From contig CP084613.1 of the NCBI GenBank assembly GCA_025917655.1, positions 1,488,001-1,552,000 of the forward strand: 64,000 nt of DNA, read 5' to 3'. The position numbers were made by a program, and so were the translations under genes. Numbering within the stretch: position 1 is the stretch's first letter; the number at the start of each line of letters is the position of its first letter. Shown one piece after another: positions 12,072-23,700 of the stretch. The notes below the pieces were generated by a model. The model was given only the letters and a program-made list of their open reading frames with translations, searched no databases and was not told the DNA's origin. The stretch comes from Chlorella sorokiniana (taxonomy: Eukaryota > Chlorophyta > Trebouxiophyceae > Chlorellales > Chlorellaceae).

Positions 12072-13827
12072 ATGGCTAAGTTTTTCGATTCGCTTGCATT
12101 TCCCCTCTTGCTGCCCTTCATTGTCCTCTGGCTTCTGGCGGCAAGGTTGTTGTCAATGGTGGCCCCATTCCTCATCTTGCCAACTGTCATCCTCGGCCGC
12201 CGGCTAGCTTGGGCATGCCCATTCATTCCATACATTTGGCAACAGCATGGCTGGTTCAGAGGCACCCTAATGAGAGTTGGCTTCGAAATCACGTACACCA
12301 TGAACGGTAAATCAACGCGTATCGTGTCTATCTGATGCGGAGGGACTCACGTTTCCTCCCTACCCCCCCCCAGTCTGCCGCCGCTTTCTGACGCTGCCGC
12401 TGCGGCAGAAGGTGCCGGACTTCTACGTTCTCGGCTTTCCCAAGGCGGGCACCACTTCGATGGCTGCCTACTTGAAGCTGCACCCTGCAGTTTCGGGGCT
12501 GGATGGGTTGAGCTGGCACGAGGCTTTGTCGAAGGAGTCGCACTTCTTGAGCGGGGCCCTTGGGCGGCATGCAGCCAGCAGCCGCGCCGCCTACCGGTCC
12601 TACTTCCCCACCGTCCTGCAGCGCTGGTGGGTGGAGCACGTCAGGCGCGCCGGCAAGGTAATGACAGCTTGCGGGAGTGGCGAGGAGGGTTCAGCGCCAG
12701 GGTGCCCCTGCGCTGATTGCTCACTCTCTGGCCGTGCAGTGGCTTGTGATGGACGCTTGCCCTGTGAACGCGTGCCTCGACTTCACCGCGGAGCGCATCT
12801 CGAAATTCAGCCCGGATGCCAAGCTCATCTTCATGCTGCGCAGTCCAGTGCAAGGGGCTTTCAGCGCGGAGATCATGGTGAGGCGGATGGTGCCCCAGCA
12901 CAGGGCTGCCACCAGCCGCAGATGAGTGGGAAGTCAACACGGGCTGTGTCCTATCCCAACTCTCTGGCTGTGCAGCTGCGCAACTTGGGCGTCCCCTGGC
13001 GTGGTCCTGGACCGAGGACGTGCAGTGCGCGGATCCCCGCTTTGCAGAGTCCCAGGATGACGTGCGGTTTTGGAACCAGGTGCGGCCCCAGCCCGAGGGC
13101 TTCGGCCGCTGCCCGGCATGCGCTGCTGCTTAGCGGAGGGTGCTGTCATGCAGAGGCTGCCGGCTGATGTCAGAAGCCGCCAGCTGCGCGCAGGTCGCCA
13201 TGCTTGGCCCCGGGACCCCCTCCCGAAGACCTGCCCACCCGTCTGTACATGTCGCCCTACGGCGTGCTGCGCTGCGGGCGCTATGCCGACCGCATTGCGC
13301 CCTTCCTGCGCCACTTCAAGCGCGAGAAGTGAGCTGCGCTGTGCCCATGCCGTTGGAGTCAGCTGTGTGCCTCTTACTGATCGTGGCGCCGCAACGGCTG
13401 CCAACCTGTGCCCCCGAGGCCCCTTCCTGCCGCAGCATGCTGTTTGTGGACTTTGCCGAGTTCACCACAAACACGGAGGCCGTGGTCCGGCAGACCCTGG
13501 AGTTTGTGGGCGCGGACCAACAAAATGCGCTTCAGGCTTCTGCCTGCGGGCATGCAAGGGGAGCGTCGTGGCCGCCGCATGCACCCTAGCGTTGAGCGCA
13601 AGCTGCGGCAGCACTTTGCGGAGCCCAACCAGCGGCTGTACGCCATGCTGGGTCGCGATTTCATGTGGGAAAGGCAAGGGCCCGCTGGATCCAAGCCTGC
13701 CTCCGTGGCAGACGGACAGAGCAAGTTTGAACAACCAGAGGGCAAAGATGAGCATGGCGGCGGCAGGCAGATGATTGATGTCTCAGCGGCGGCCGGCAGG
13801 GCGCCAGCAGTGGCGGCAATGGTATGA
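12072..13827 (+). CDS. Membrane-anchored sulfotransferase
   Basis: A PAPS-dependent sulfotransferase that would move sulfate onto a carbohydrate or other acceptor in the Golgi lumen. The first exon (12072-12306, ATG chosen because a hydrophobic segment follows directly) gives FPLLLPFIVLWLLAARLL and a second hydrophobic stretch, acting as a signal anchor. Exon 2 (12374-12657) carries the 5'-phosphosulfate loop DFYVLGFPKAGTTSMAAYL. Exon 3 (12740-12877) carries the 3'-phosphate motif KLIFMLRSPVQGAFS. Later exons hold LYMSPYGVLRCGRYADRI, MLFVDFAEFTTNTEA and HPSVERKLRQHFAEPNQRLY. The layout fits the Sulfotransfer_1/NDST-like group. The acceptor is unknown. Frame changes sit at a C run at 12993-12996 (four seen, five needed) and near 13517. 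The C-terminal 50 residues are low-complexity. Confidence 0.88.
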
Positions 13828-14143
13828 ACAAGCTATTGATTATTCTTGTATTGCACCTGTTTTCATACACCAACATACATGCTGATGAGTTTCACTTCAA
13901 GCACAGCTGTCCAAAGATTTCAGGGGATGTGGCTTCAGGAGAGCACATGCACAGACAGGGTTTCGGAACCTGCCCCGCTGCACGCTGTGCCACCTCTGCC
14001 ACATAGCTGTCGAAGTGTGACAGACGGCGCCAGAGACCACCCGATCCCTAGAACTAGCGTTAAAGCATCTTGTGATTAAACCAGCGGCCCAAGCCCCAGC
14101 CGGCCCCCTCATTCAACTAGGCACGCTGGCTCTAGTTCTCACG
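13828..14143. other. Intergenic: 3' end of sulfotransferase, 5' region of the next gene
   Basis: Tandem gap of 316 bases, relatively A/T-rich at its left end, as expected for a 3' UTR. No ORF or motif that I can support. Confidence 0.4.
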
Positions 14144-15181
14144 ATGTGGCTGGCTCGGAGCTTCTTCCCTTGGTGTTTCAGGCATCGCCATGTGAAAGAC
14201 AGGGCGAAATCGCCAAGCGGGGATAAAGAGCGGGGTCAGCAGGCGGCTGCGGCCGCGGTAGCGGAAGAAGGTGCACCCACGTGGGGGTCGCGAGTGATTG
14301 CCGCGCACCCTGCTATTGCTTTGATGGATGAAATTAACCTGATTGCCGGTAACAGAACAAACAATCATGTTGCAGACCATTTCGCCATCAAGGCTGTGCT
14401 GTCGCCCAGTGCGGTTGGCACGCCAGCAGCCCCAGCCGCTGTGCCCCAGGCGCATCGGTGGCCTCACGCCCGGCAGCGCTGCAGCACGACAACTCACACC
14501 TTGGCAGCCCCTCCGGCAGCTTTAGCTTTTCTCTCAAACCTTCAGAGGGCGCGCTGCCGTCACCGAGCCCGCTACTGCACACACCAGTGCTGGCCAGGGT
14601 GCAGTTGCCGCCCAGAAGCACTTTGATCACGGCCAGGTATTGTGGTGCAATGCCCTGATGATATGCTCAGACACTGTCCCTTGAATTTGATGTGATGGCA
14701 CGAGGCGTAAGTTTCCAGCAACTGTGCCACGCAGGCGGCGCGGTCTATGTCCCCAGCGGTGAATCTGACCCCGAGCAGCGGTTCCTCTACGCTGCGGGCT
14801 TCCACTCCTCCAGCCCCCAAGTCTGCGGCATCCCCAACTCAGGTCAGAGTTTATGCTGACAGTGCGACTGTATGTGTCTTAAGCACCGCAGCGCATGCAC
14901 GGCTTGCGCAAGCAGCTGGGGCTCAAGAGAGTCTGCATGCCCCTGACCTGTGGCACAGTCAACAAGTTTGCCCAAGATCAGCCGGTACGGCTACACCACA
15001 CCCCCATAGATGTCAGGATTGAACGTGCCGTGAAAGCAGAACAGGTGTGGCTGACCAACAGTTTTGGGGTTTGCAGATTCCATCCAGAAGAACCACTTCA
15101 CTGCCACTCAGGCCCTGCCTCAACCACATCCCTGCAGCGAGCCCTGAGGCGGCAGAAAGAGAAGCGAGTGGCTGGCAATGA
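14144..15181 (+). CDS. Unknown 236-residue protein, five exons
   Basis: No single reading frame shows this gene, but five exons with GT-AG borders and matching phases join into one open frame: 14144-14457, 14546-14636, 14735-14842, 14892-14984 and 15077-15181 (TGA). The start is the first ATG in the frame (MWLARSFFPWCFRHRHVKDR); a GTG at 14072 lies upstream in frame. The N-terminus has a short hydrophobic/aromatic start followed by basic residues, which could be an organelle-targeting sequence. Then come a helical AHPAIALMDEINLIAGN segment, an Ala/Ser/Pro-rich linker, and a block RMHGLRKQLGLKRVCMPLTC. I recognise no domain. The consistent phases are the main support; the function is unknown. 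Confidence 0.5.
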
Positions 15182-15393
15182 TGGGTAGTTTTTTGTTGAC
15201 ATTCATTTACACAACTTCGAAACCAGTACGGGCAATTGTCCCCAGAACAGAACCAAGCCAAGTATGTCACGAACAAGTATCGTCTTTCGGTGTACCGCTC
15301 AACAGGTTGGCTGCTGATGAGGGTGACTCCTGCACCGGCAGCACCAGCCTGTATCGTCAAGCTCAACAGGGTGCACCTGTGACAGCCGCAGGA

Positions 15394-17061
15394 TCAGTGA
15401 CACAGCTTGCTTGCCTTCCCATCAGCTAGGCGACAGCGTGCAAAGCAGCCACCGCAGTAGTCGTTGACGCAGGTCTCGCCGACTTGGCACGGGTTGTTCA
15501 GCTCGCAGGGCGCCACAAGGCATGCCACTGGGTTCTTGCAGCCGTGGGGCGGCTCGGGACTGCAGCACAGCACCTGCTGGGTGAGCCTGGTGCACGAAGG
15601 TGAGCAGTGGATGGCACTGGCAGCACGGCACCTACTTTCGATACTTACTGCTGCACACACACTGCATTGCATCCTCCACAGTAGTCAGCCACACATGCAG
15701 TTCCTTTGGGGCAAGGCTCAGCCCGCACGCTGCATGGATCTGCAAAGCAGTTGACCAGGTTCTTGCAGGGCTCCTGCAGCACAGGGCAACGCAGGTCAGC
15801 CGCCAGCAGTGGGCAAGAGGGCGCAGAACAGCTCGTTCTCACACAGACTGGAGTGCAACCGAAGCATGAGTCGTCCCGGCACTGCTCTCCCACAGGGCAT
15901 TGGTGAAGGCTGCAGGGCGACACAAAGCACTGCGCAGGCTGGCAGGGCCTGCACCAGCGGGGCGATCGGCCGGTGAGGCGTGTGGGTCATGGCGAGGCAT
16001 GGGTGCTGCTCACAAACAGTGGAATGTCTGCAGCGCCCCCGTTATTCTCACAAGCAGGCTCTGCGGCATTCCATCTCTGACTGGAAGTTGTTGCGGTTGC
16101 CGGAGCAGCCTCCGTATGAGAAGGGCCGGCATCTTCCCTCTTCTGCATCAAAGTACCAGCGGGAAGGCTGCCTTGCATGACCCCACCTCCACAGGCAGGA
16201 GGCATGGATCTGCCCTGCAGGAGGGGAGTTTGCATGGTGCACAGTGAGGATCAGGCGCCCCAGCAAGCGGCCTTGCTGGGTGGTGCCTCACTTGATGCAG
16301 TGGCCGCCGCTCGCCTCGCTGAAGCCGTCGTCGGTGCGGCAGCCGTTACATTTGCCGCTATGCTCGTTGCAACCAGCCCAACCATCTCTGTACGGGCAGC
16401 GTTCGCAGGCCTTGCATTGTCCGCTGTGTGTCTTGATGACCGCCACCTCCCTGACGTCTATGCCCCTAGCCGTCGGCATGCACTCCAGGCACTCCCTAAG
16501 CGCGGTGGCAGGGTTCACGCCCGCGGCATTATGGTAGCAAGAGCGGCAAAGCTTGTCTCCCGTCACCTCTGCACACTGCAAAAGACAGGTGGGGGAGTGG
16601 GTTGCGACTGTACACCGCCGGAGGGAGAGCGGCAATTGTTCCAGCTCACCGAGTGACACTTGTTGGCGAGAAGAAAGGTGTCGCTGCCGTCTGCTGCTAG
16701 CTTGCATGAGGAGCATACGTTTCGCTTCCAACACTCCGCACAGCCAGTCACCCTGCACAGCCCACTGCCACCCTGGAAAGGACATTGACAAGCAGACGGC
16801 TCATCAGGCATGACGCAGGTGCCAGTGGTGCTGGCGCCGCCGCCGCCCTCACAAGCATACTGTCCCCGCCATCTGCCGACAGGTGGACGTAAGATCACCT
16901 CACCGGAAAAGAGATGCCTGCGAGCATAAGAGAGCTTCGTCGTGAGCAGCATAGAGACAGGCGGGAGGCGCCAAGCCGCCAAAAGTGGACCGCCTACATT
17001 GGACTAGTGTCGCTGATAACATACAACAGCATGCAATGCACCAAAGACGATCGTCGGACAT
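15394..17061 (-). CDS. Secreted cysteine-rich protein with a Kunitz/BPTI domain
   Basis: The ATG at 17061 begins [20 protein letters not shown], which reads as a signal peptide. Cys-rich exons follow ([54 protein letters not shown]). A Kunitz inhibitor domain lies at about 16050-16215: [15 protein letters not shown], then [18 protein letters not shown], then [17 protein letters not shown]. Its six cysteines have the exact BPTI spacing (8, 15, 7, 12, 3). The residue after the second cysteine is Lys, the P1 position, so a trypsin-like target is expected. Three C-terminal repeats follow, of the form PC..CP.G..C..DYCGGC.A.C (for example [19 protein letters not shown] and [19 protein letters not shown]), ending KLCH-stop at 15394. 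One CG pair appears to be missing just before WYF. It is probably an extracellular or wall protein. Confidence 0.85.
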
Positions 17062-17315
17062 GGCGGAGGCTCCACGACAGTCTCGAGGTCGACACCGTCG
17101 TGCGACAGGCACCAAAGCTAAAGAGGGAACACAACGATTGTTAAACGACAAAGGAGAACTTTACAGCACTGCTGATACCATCCAAGAAGATCAGCAGAGA
17201 GGCATCCCCCGGGCTGTACCACCGCCAATTGCAGCCACTTGAGAAGACCGAACATGACAGAAGTTGCACATGCCTGCGATGCTCATCCGCAGCAGTCAGG
17301 CACATCAGTGCATGC

Positions 17316-20300
17316 TCAAAAAGCCATTTGATGCTGTGCTATGCGTCGCCGTATCTCGCGTTCCTGCTGGCGCAGCAGGGCGGAAGGGGTGTGCATGCGG
17401 CGGTAGAGGCCCACTTTCTCCAGCAGGAACTTCAAGCGGCGCACGTTTGTGATGGTGCACCAACCCTGCGCCGCATGGATGTGTGGTGGGGTGCATACAG
17501 GCTGGGGACGCATACGGCCGCCTGACCAGTTGGGCAACCAAATGCTCCGGAGACCTTCACTCCACCGCACCGTGCCCCCTTCCGCCCCCGCCTTCAACAA
17601 ACCGCACACACCTGTTGCTTGAGGTCTGGGTCCGTGCACCGCAAGCGCGACCCCTCGCTCAGCGCCATGCGGCTGAAGAAGAAGTCCTCCGCCGCCGCTG
17701 GGCCCTGCGCTGCCGCCATGTATGCATCGGCGTCGAAGTCAATCACAAAGCACTCCTTGACCTGCGTGCAAGGGTCGACAGGCATCCAGGAAACCTCTGC
17801 TCATGCCATACTCCAAGATGCAAGCACGTCAGTGCTAGCTGCACTGCCCATCAGGATCTGCACCGCCAGCGCCGGCCCTGCCCTGAGCTCCCCACCACCC
17901 ACCTTGGCCCTGTCCCCCTGCGCGCCGCATTGAGGTGGTCTTCGGGGCAGCTGCGGTGCGCCTTGGCGGCCACATCTCCGGGTGAGGAGTAGGCGAGGTG
18001 CAGCACCACGCTGTCGTCGCTGACGGCATCGCGCCACATGCCGGTGGGGTTGTCCTGGGTCTGCCACCTGCACTCACAGGCAGGCTGGCCCACCTTTGCA
18101 TGGGCCAGCCCTACAGGCGCAGCGCAACCATGCCCACACCAGTGGGGACGAGATGTGTGTGTGGGGGGGGCACCCCACCTTGGGGACGGGTTTCCGGTGA
18201 AGAAGTGCGGGCCCAGGGGGCGCACCCGGGGCGTCCACCCTCACGGCAGACTTGCCGTTGGCGTACAGGGTCAGGAAAGCTGGGCGAGGAAGCGGGGTGC
18301 GGGGATGAATGTCATGCGCATACACCTGAGCCCAGGTGTGTGGATGCAAACTGCGCAGGGCAGCTTAAAGTCTCCTCAGCTTCGGCTGCCCCTCACCTGC
18401 TGACTCTCCCAGCTTGTAGAAGGAGCGATAGAAGTGAGCCTCAGGGGTGATGAAGTGCTTGTGTACGCGGAACAAAGTCACCTGGTGGTGCGCGTGGGTG
18501 GATGAGGCAGTGTGGTGGTGAGGGGTGTGTGTGGGGATGGGTGGGTGGGTGGGTGGGTGTGCGTGTGGGGGAGGGCGCGTGCACTCAACCATCACTTGGT
18601 TCTGTCTGTTGGCGCAAGCCTGGACCAAACATCACCCGCGGTTCCTTGCCTGCTCAAACTTGTTGGAGATGTCGCCCGCCTCCGGCTGCCCCTCAAAGTT
18701 CATGAAGCGAACAGCAGGGACCTGGGGTGGCTGCGCCGCCAGCACTGCCGCCAAGCTGAAGGAGGGCCCGCCTGCGCAAGCAGTACAAGCTGGCGCATGG
18801 GCTTGAGCGCACCATCACTCACAACGCGGAGCTGGTGTGGCCATCTGCCGCCCCAGCATGCACAGTCCACCCACCCACCCACCCACCCACCCACCCACCC
18901 ACCCACCCACCTGGGTGCAGCAGCTCGTCAGGATCGAGGTGCAGCAGCCAGTGCATGCCGCCGGCGGCAGCCAGGCGCAGGGCCTCCTCAACGCCATACC
19001 TGCGCCAGGCAAGGCGCGGGGAAGGGGCAACGTGGCCTGCACTTGTGTGCATTGGGCCTGCAGGCATGCGCTGGTTGCCGGGCGCTCACCCCTGCTTCAC
19101 CATCAGCTCAAAGTTGCCCGGCTGCCCGCCCCACTGCCTGCTGGCGGTGGAGGAGGCGCCGCCCTTGTACAGCTCGAACTTGGCGCAGTCGGCGGCAGGG
19201 GCGAAGGGCGGGTGGATGTGGATGAGTGTGACGTGGCGCAGCGTGCCCAGCAGTCGTACCGCCTCAGCGTCCTGCCCGTCGTAGAGCAGCTGCAGGAGCG
19301 TGGACGGATGGTGCGTTGGCTGGGGAGGGTGGCATGCCAGCGTCCTCTTAGCCCGAAACATGGCAGCAGGCCGGCTGGGCGGGGCTCACGTAGAAGTGGG
19401 AGGCCCCCAGTGCTGCGTGGTACTGCATCCACGGCAGCAGCTCTCTCCGCACAGCACGCACATCCGCTGAGACGGTGGCAGCCAGGCACACGCGCAGCTG
19501 CTCCGTGGCGGCCACCTGCGGGGTGGCAGGGGCAGGGAGGGGAGGGCACGCTGGAAGAAGCCCAGGAGGCACCGGTCAGCCCGGTCCATCTGGCACCAGC
19601 ATGCCAAGCTTCCAGGCAGGCAGGGCCCCACTGGCACCTCATCCATGAGTTCGTTCAAGTAGGCAATGCGTGCAGGAATGGACTCGGTGTCCGCCAGGTC
19701 ATCCAGGGGCAGCAGGCCCAGCTCCGAGGCGGTGGCGCGGTGCTGGCGCTTGGCCGCTGCCGAGCTGTCGAGCACCATCGCATCCAGCATGGCCGCCGCA
19801 TAGGCCTGCAGCTCGGCGTGCACATCCTCCACTCCTGCGAGGCATCCAGGCATGCAAGCAGGGGTCAGCAGGTGGAGTTTGCCTTCACGAATGCTGTCTC
19901 CTCGCAAGCCGCGGAGGCGCGCCTGGGATGTTTGAAGACGACTGGGGCCCGAACGGCTGGTCCACCAACCGCGGCGCCTGCACCCCAGGCACCTGCAGCA
20001 CCTGGTCCCTGCTTAGCACCGCTGCGCCGCCGGACGGCTGCCCATCTTCCCCCTCCCCTCTTGCGCCTCTGGCAGGCCCAGCACCCAGGGGTGGGAGCTG
20101 GAGAGGGAGCGCAGGATGCTGCCGATCTCTCGGCGCAAGAGCTGGCGGTCGGCTTCCGCCAGAGAAACGCTGCTGCAGTTGGGGGCACCGCCATGCGTCA
20201 TGCTGGAGGATGAGCGCTGCTCGGCCGTCGAGCTGGTTGAGCCTCCTGCCGTGCCGGGCCCGCTGCCGCTGTGCCGCTCCAGCAGCATGCCCCGGCGGTG

Positions 20301-20603
20301 CTGATCTCCCGCTTGAAGGCCTTGCTGCTGAGCCTGCTCCACCAGCTCTTGCACCTTTGGCGCTAGGAAGCGGTCGTGCACCCTGCGCACCGCGCCCATG
20401 ACCAGCAGTCCGGCTAGAATGCCGCCGGCCGCCCACGCCACTGTCACGGCCAGCAGGCGCAGCTCCTGAGCGCTGAGGGCTCTTGTGCGTCTGCGCCGCT
20501 TCTTGTACTTGCGTCCAGCCTCAATCTCGTCTGGAGAGGCCGGCCCAACGTGGCTGCCCTCGAGCACGCGACCGTGTGGCCCCGTGCGAGCAGGGGACGA
20601 CAT
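17316..20603 (-). CDS. Type II membrane glycosyltransferase (GT92 / Glyco_transf_2_4-like)
   Basis: The ATG at 20603 begins [18 protein letters not shown], followed by a basic cluster [10 protein letters not shown] and one membrane segment [19 protein letters not shown]: the topology of a Golgi enzyme. A stem with Ser/Gln-rich and coiled residues follows. The catalytic part begins [39 protein letters not shown], then [20 protein letters not shown], and then [16 protein letters not shown] with the metal-binding DxD. It continues [55 protein letters not shown], and [18 protein letters not shown], ending QHQMAF-stop at 17316. The order matches GT92/DUF23-like enzymes that use a nucleotide sugar; the sugar and acceptor are unknown. 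Introns are short and contain CCCA repeats. Confidence 0.8.
18532..18564 (+). repeat. GGGT microsatellite in a glycosyltransferase intron
   Basis: About six tandem GGGT units near 18538-18561, in an intron of the minus-strand glycosyltransferase gene. It has the reverse orientation of the CCCA tract 300 bases to the right. Confidence 0.7.
18866..18911 (+). repeat. CCCA tandem repeat, about 11 units
   Basis: Pure tandem CCCA (CCACCCACCC...) of about 45 bases within an intron of the minus-strand glycosyltransferase gene. The transcript therefore carries GGGU repeats, capable of forming G-quadruplexes close to a splice site: the next exon encodes [14 protein letters not shown]. Confidence 0.85.
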
Positions 20604-20769
20604 TCTGTTGGGAGCAGAATGCCTTACGTGGCCAGAATGCAGGAAGAGCACACGGCCAAGGGCGCGTTCGCACGGGCCAGCCAGCTGCTGGCAGGACAGA
20701 GCCCACGATTGGAAAGTGCAAAACCAACTGCAATCGCTCTGGTCTTGCCTCCCTTTCATCACATGGCGC

Positions 20770-23700
20770 TCAAGAATGCATGATCGACGAGACACCGCTG
20801 ATGAGCATGCCAAGCAGGCCAGCCAGCAAGCTGAACAGGAGCAGCGCTTCGGCCAAGCCCGATCCACCAGCGCTGCTGCGGACAGGAGCTGTGCCGCCGG
20901 TAGAACGGGCATCAGCCATCGCCGAGGCTGCTCCAGACGCTGCTGCCGCACTGGGGCCGTGGTCGTTGGAGGCCTCTGCCCTCGCCAGCGGGAAGACCGC
21001 GGAGGAGTCTGAGAAGATTGAGGCACCAGACGGCTCGGGCTGCGGCGCCTCCAGGCCGCCCCCGCTTGATTGGCTGCTCGTGCTGCGTGCTGGCGAGGGC
21101 TGCTGTGGCTGCTGCTGCTGCTGCTGCTGGAGCCCTCGTGGCTCTGCAGTAGCCTGCGAGCTACTGCATCGTGGAGTGACCCGGCTTGACGGGCTGCCAC
21201 ACCCAGCAGATGCCGCACTCCTGCGAGGGGAGGCTTCCGCCGCGCATGCGCACGCGCCGCCGTCGTCGGAACAACAGGGTGCTGCAGGTGCGGATGCCAT
21301 CCCAACTTCCTGTGCTTCCTGGGAACTAGGCACACCTTGTGGGCGGCTGGCGCTGCTGCTGCCGAGGCAGGCGCTGCCGTGTCCCGCCTCTGCACTGCCG
21401 TCTGCTGCTTCGCGCTCGGGTGGCGGGCGGTACAGCACGCGCAGCACCTCCGCCTTGACCGACCAGCGGCTGGCTGACACAACCCTCGCCTCCACCATGC
21501 ACCCCAGCAGGCTGCCGCTGCCGTCGGGCGCCTCAGCTGGCACCAGCACCTGCACGCAGGGTGTGCCAAGACATGCGAGTCAGGCGGCCCAGGCCACCCT
21601 GTGACGGTGCGTGACAATGCAGCACGCCACTCCCCCGCTGCAGCCCAAACGCCGCAGGCGCGCGCCACCACCAGCCCACCAACCTGCGCATACGTCTCGT
21701 TGTGTGCCACCAGGTGCACGCCGTCGGCCGCCGCGTCCACCACGCAGCAGCGGTGCAGGGTGCCCACAAGGTGCGTGTACACGTCGCCCCACGACTCCAC
21801 CGCAGCCGTCACCTCCCGGCTGCGCTGCTTCACCACAGCAGTGGGCACCCGCTTCATGCGTGCGGCGGGGGTGCCGGGCCTGCGCGGCGACGGGGAATGG
21901 TCGGGATGGCTGAGCCAGCAGCGCCCGGCAGTGCCTGCAGCGTGGCTTCACCGGCATGTGGCATGCGGGAGAGGATCTTTCCTGCTGCGGACCACGCATC
22001 ATCAACACAAGCAGCAGCAGCAAGCAGTCGTCTGGCGCCCACCGTGGGTAGAACTGGGAGATGTGGGTGTGGGGGAAGCGGTACTTGTGCAGCAGCAGCA
22101 GCGTGGCGGCGTGGTCCTCCACCCTCTCCCCGGGAAGCCTGCCGGGCACGGGCGCAGGGGGACCGCCCGCCGCGCTGTCAAGCAACATGCCAAGATCACA
22201 CCCACAGGCCCACGTCTTGCGGTGCAGCTCAGCATTACACGCCACCGCACACAGCCAGGCGGACCCTCACCGCAGATGATGTCTGTGGCCAGCTCCATGC
22301 CAGGCACCCGCGCCAGCAGCGTGTCGCACACCCGCTCAAACTGCGCCACGCTGTACTCGCGGTTCATGGCCAGCAGCACCGCGTCGCTGCCAGACTGGAC
22401 CTGCGCGCGGCGGGAGGAGCGGGCACGCAGGCCGGCTCAGCATCCCGCCTAGGCCTGCAAGCCGTAAGGAAAACGGCACCCAAAGTTCCGCAGACGCCCC
22501 AATGTGTGGTCCTAGCTGGGCCTTGCGGGCGGGCAGATCCGGGGCTGCCGCTACGTACCGGCACATGCAGGTAGGAAAAGACGCGGTGGTCCTGCAGAAT
22601 CTCCGCGATTTCCTCCAAGTGCTCCAGGATGAACGGAGGGTTTGTCATGCCAACGCGTAGCATGCATCGCCCATCTGCACTTCCGGCAGTGCAACAGGCG
22701 TGGGGCCGCTCCTGGGTGGCTTGATTGGCCCCTGCCATGCCTTCATATGAATGATCTGGCTTGCCTCCAGCTACGCAGCTCTGGGCCGGGGCAGCGGGCG
22801 GGGAGCAGCAGCGTGCCACCCACCTGGCGGCAGCACCTGCACCAGCGCGCGCAGCAGGGCGGGCAGCGAGGCGCCAATGTCGCGGCCATACGCTCCGGTG
22901 TCTTCGCTGCTCAGCCAGATCTCGCGCACCTGCAGCAGCAGCAGCATGGATCGCAGTAGGCGAGGTGAAAGGCGGGCTTGCCTGCACCCCAGCATATGGC
23001 ACCTCCCCTCACGCCCCGTCCCAGCCCCGGGCTCCTGCATCCCCACGCCCCTGGCGCATGCCTGGGGATCAGCCGCCGCCGCCGCCGCCCGCTTGACCAG
23101 CTCCTGCGGGTCGTACGAGCCCAGCTGGCGCGCGCGTGCTTGGTCTTGCAGTAGGTGCAGGCGCCCAGGCAGCCTGTGGAGAGCGGCAGGATCTCAATGT
23201 GCCGGTTGCGCCGCACCTGCAGGCAGCATTGCAGGCAGGGGGTGTGCCGGCTGGAGGGTACAGGAGCAATCCAAGGTGCCACGGTCGAGCAATGGTGAGG
23301 CCGCCTTGGTGCAGCAGCAGCACCAGCAGCCCAGCAGGGCCAAGCAGCCCGGCACCAGCACCCCGGCACTAGGAGGGCGCTCACCTTGGGCAGGTCCAGA
23401 CGGGGCAGCGCCTTCTTGGACAGCAGCCGCACGGTGTTGCCCTTCAGCGTCTCCTCCACCGCCTCCACCACGCGGTCGATCTGGGTGACGCCCAGCAGGG
23501 ACAGCCCCGCAGCTCGACGGCGCGGCGGTCGCCCTGCGGCACGCACCCCGCCACCAGCAGCGCCTTGCCCGCCCGCGCGGCCCCGCCGCAGCACGGTGTC
23601 CATGGCGGACTGGGAGGGGCTCTTCACCGTGCACGTGTTGATCAGCCAGAGGTCGGCGTCGGCGCAGCGAGCGTCGTCCACCAGCCTGGGGGGGGCGGCG

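Noticed and set aside
15394-17061. Kunitz gene as animal contamination
   Set aside because: The base composition, short introns and flanking genes are the same as for the surrounding algal DNA, and the locus is continuous with it.
18866-18911. CCCA array as telomeric or subtelomeric repeat
   Set aside because: The plant/Chlorella-type telomere unit is TTTAGGG; this tract is a short intronic microsatellite flanked by coding exons.
18837-20213. A 458-codon plus-strand frame
   Set aside because: Antisense to the glycosyltransferase exons and begins inside the CCCA repeat; no protein features.
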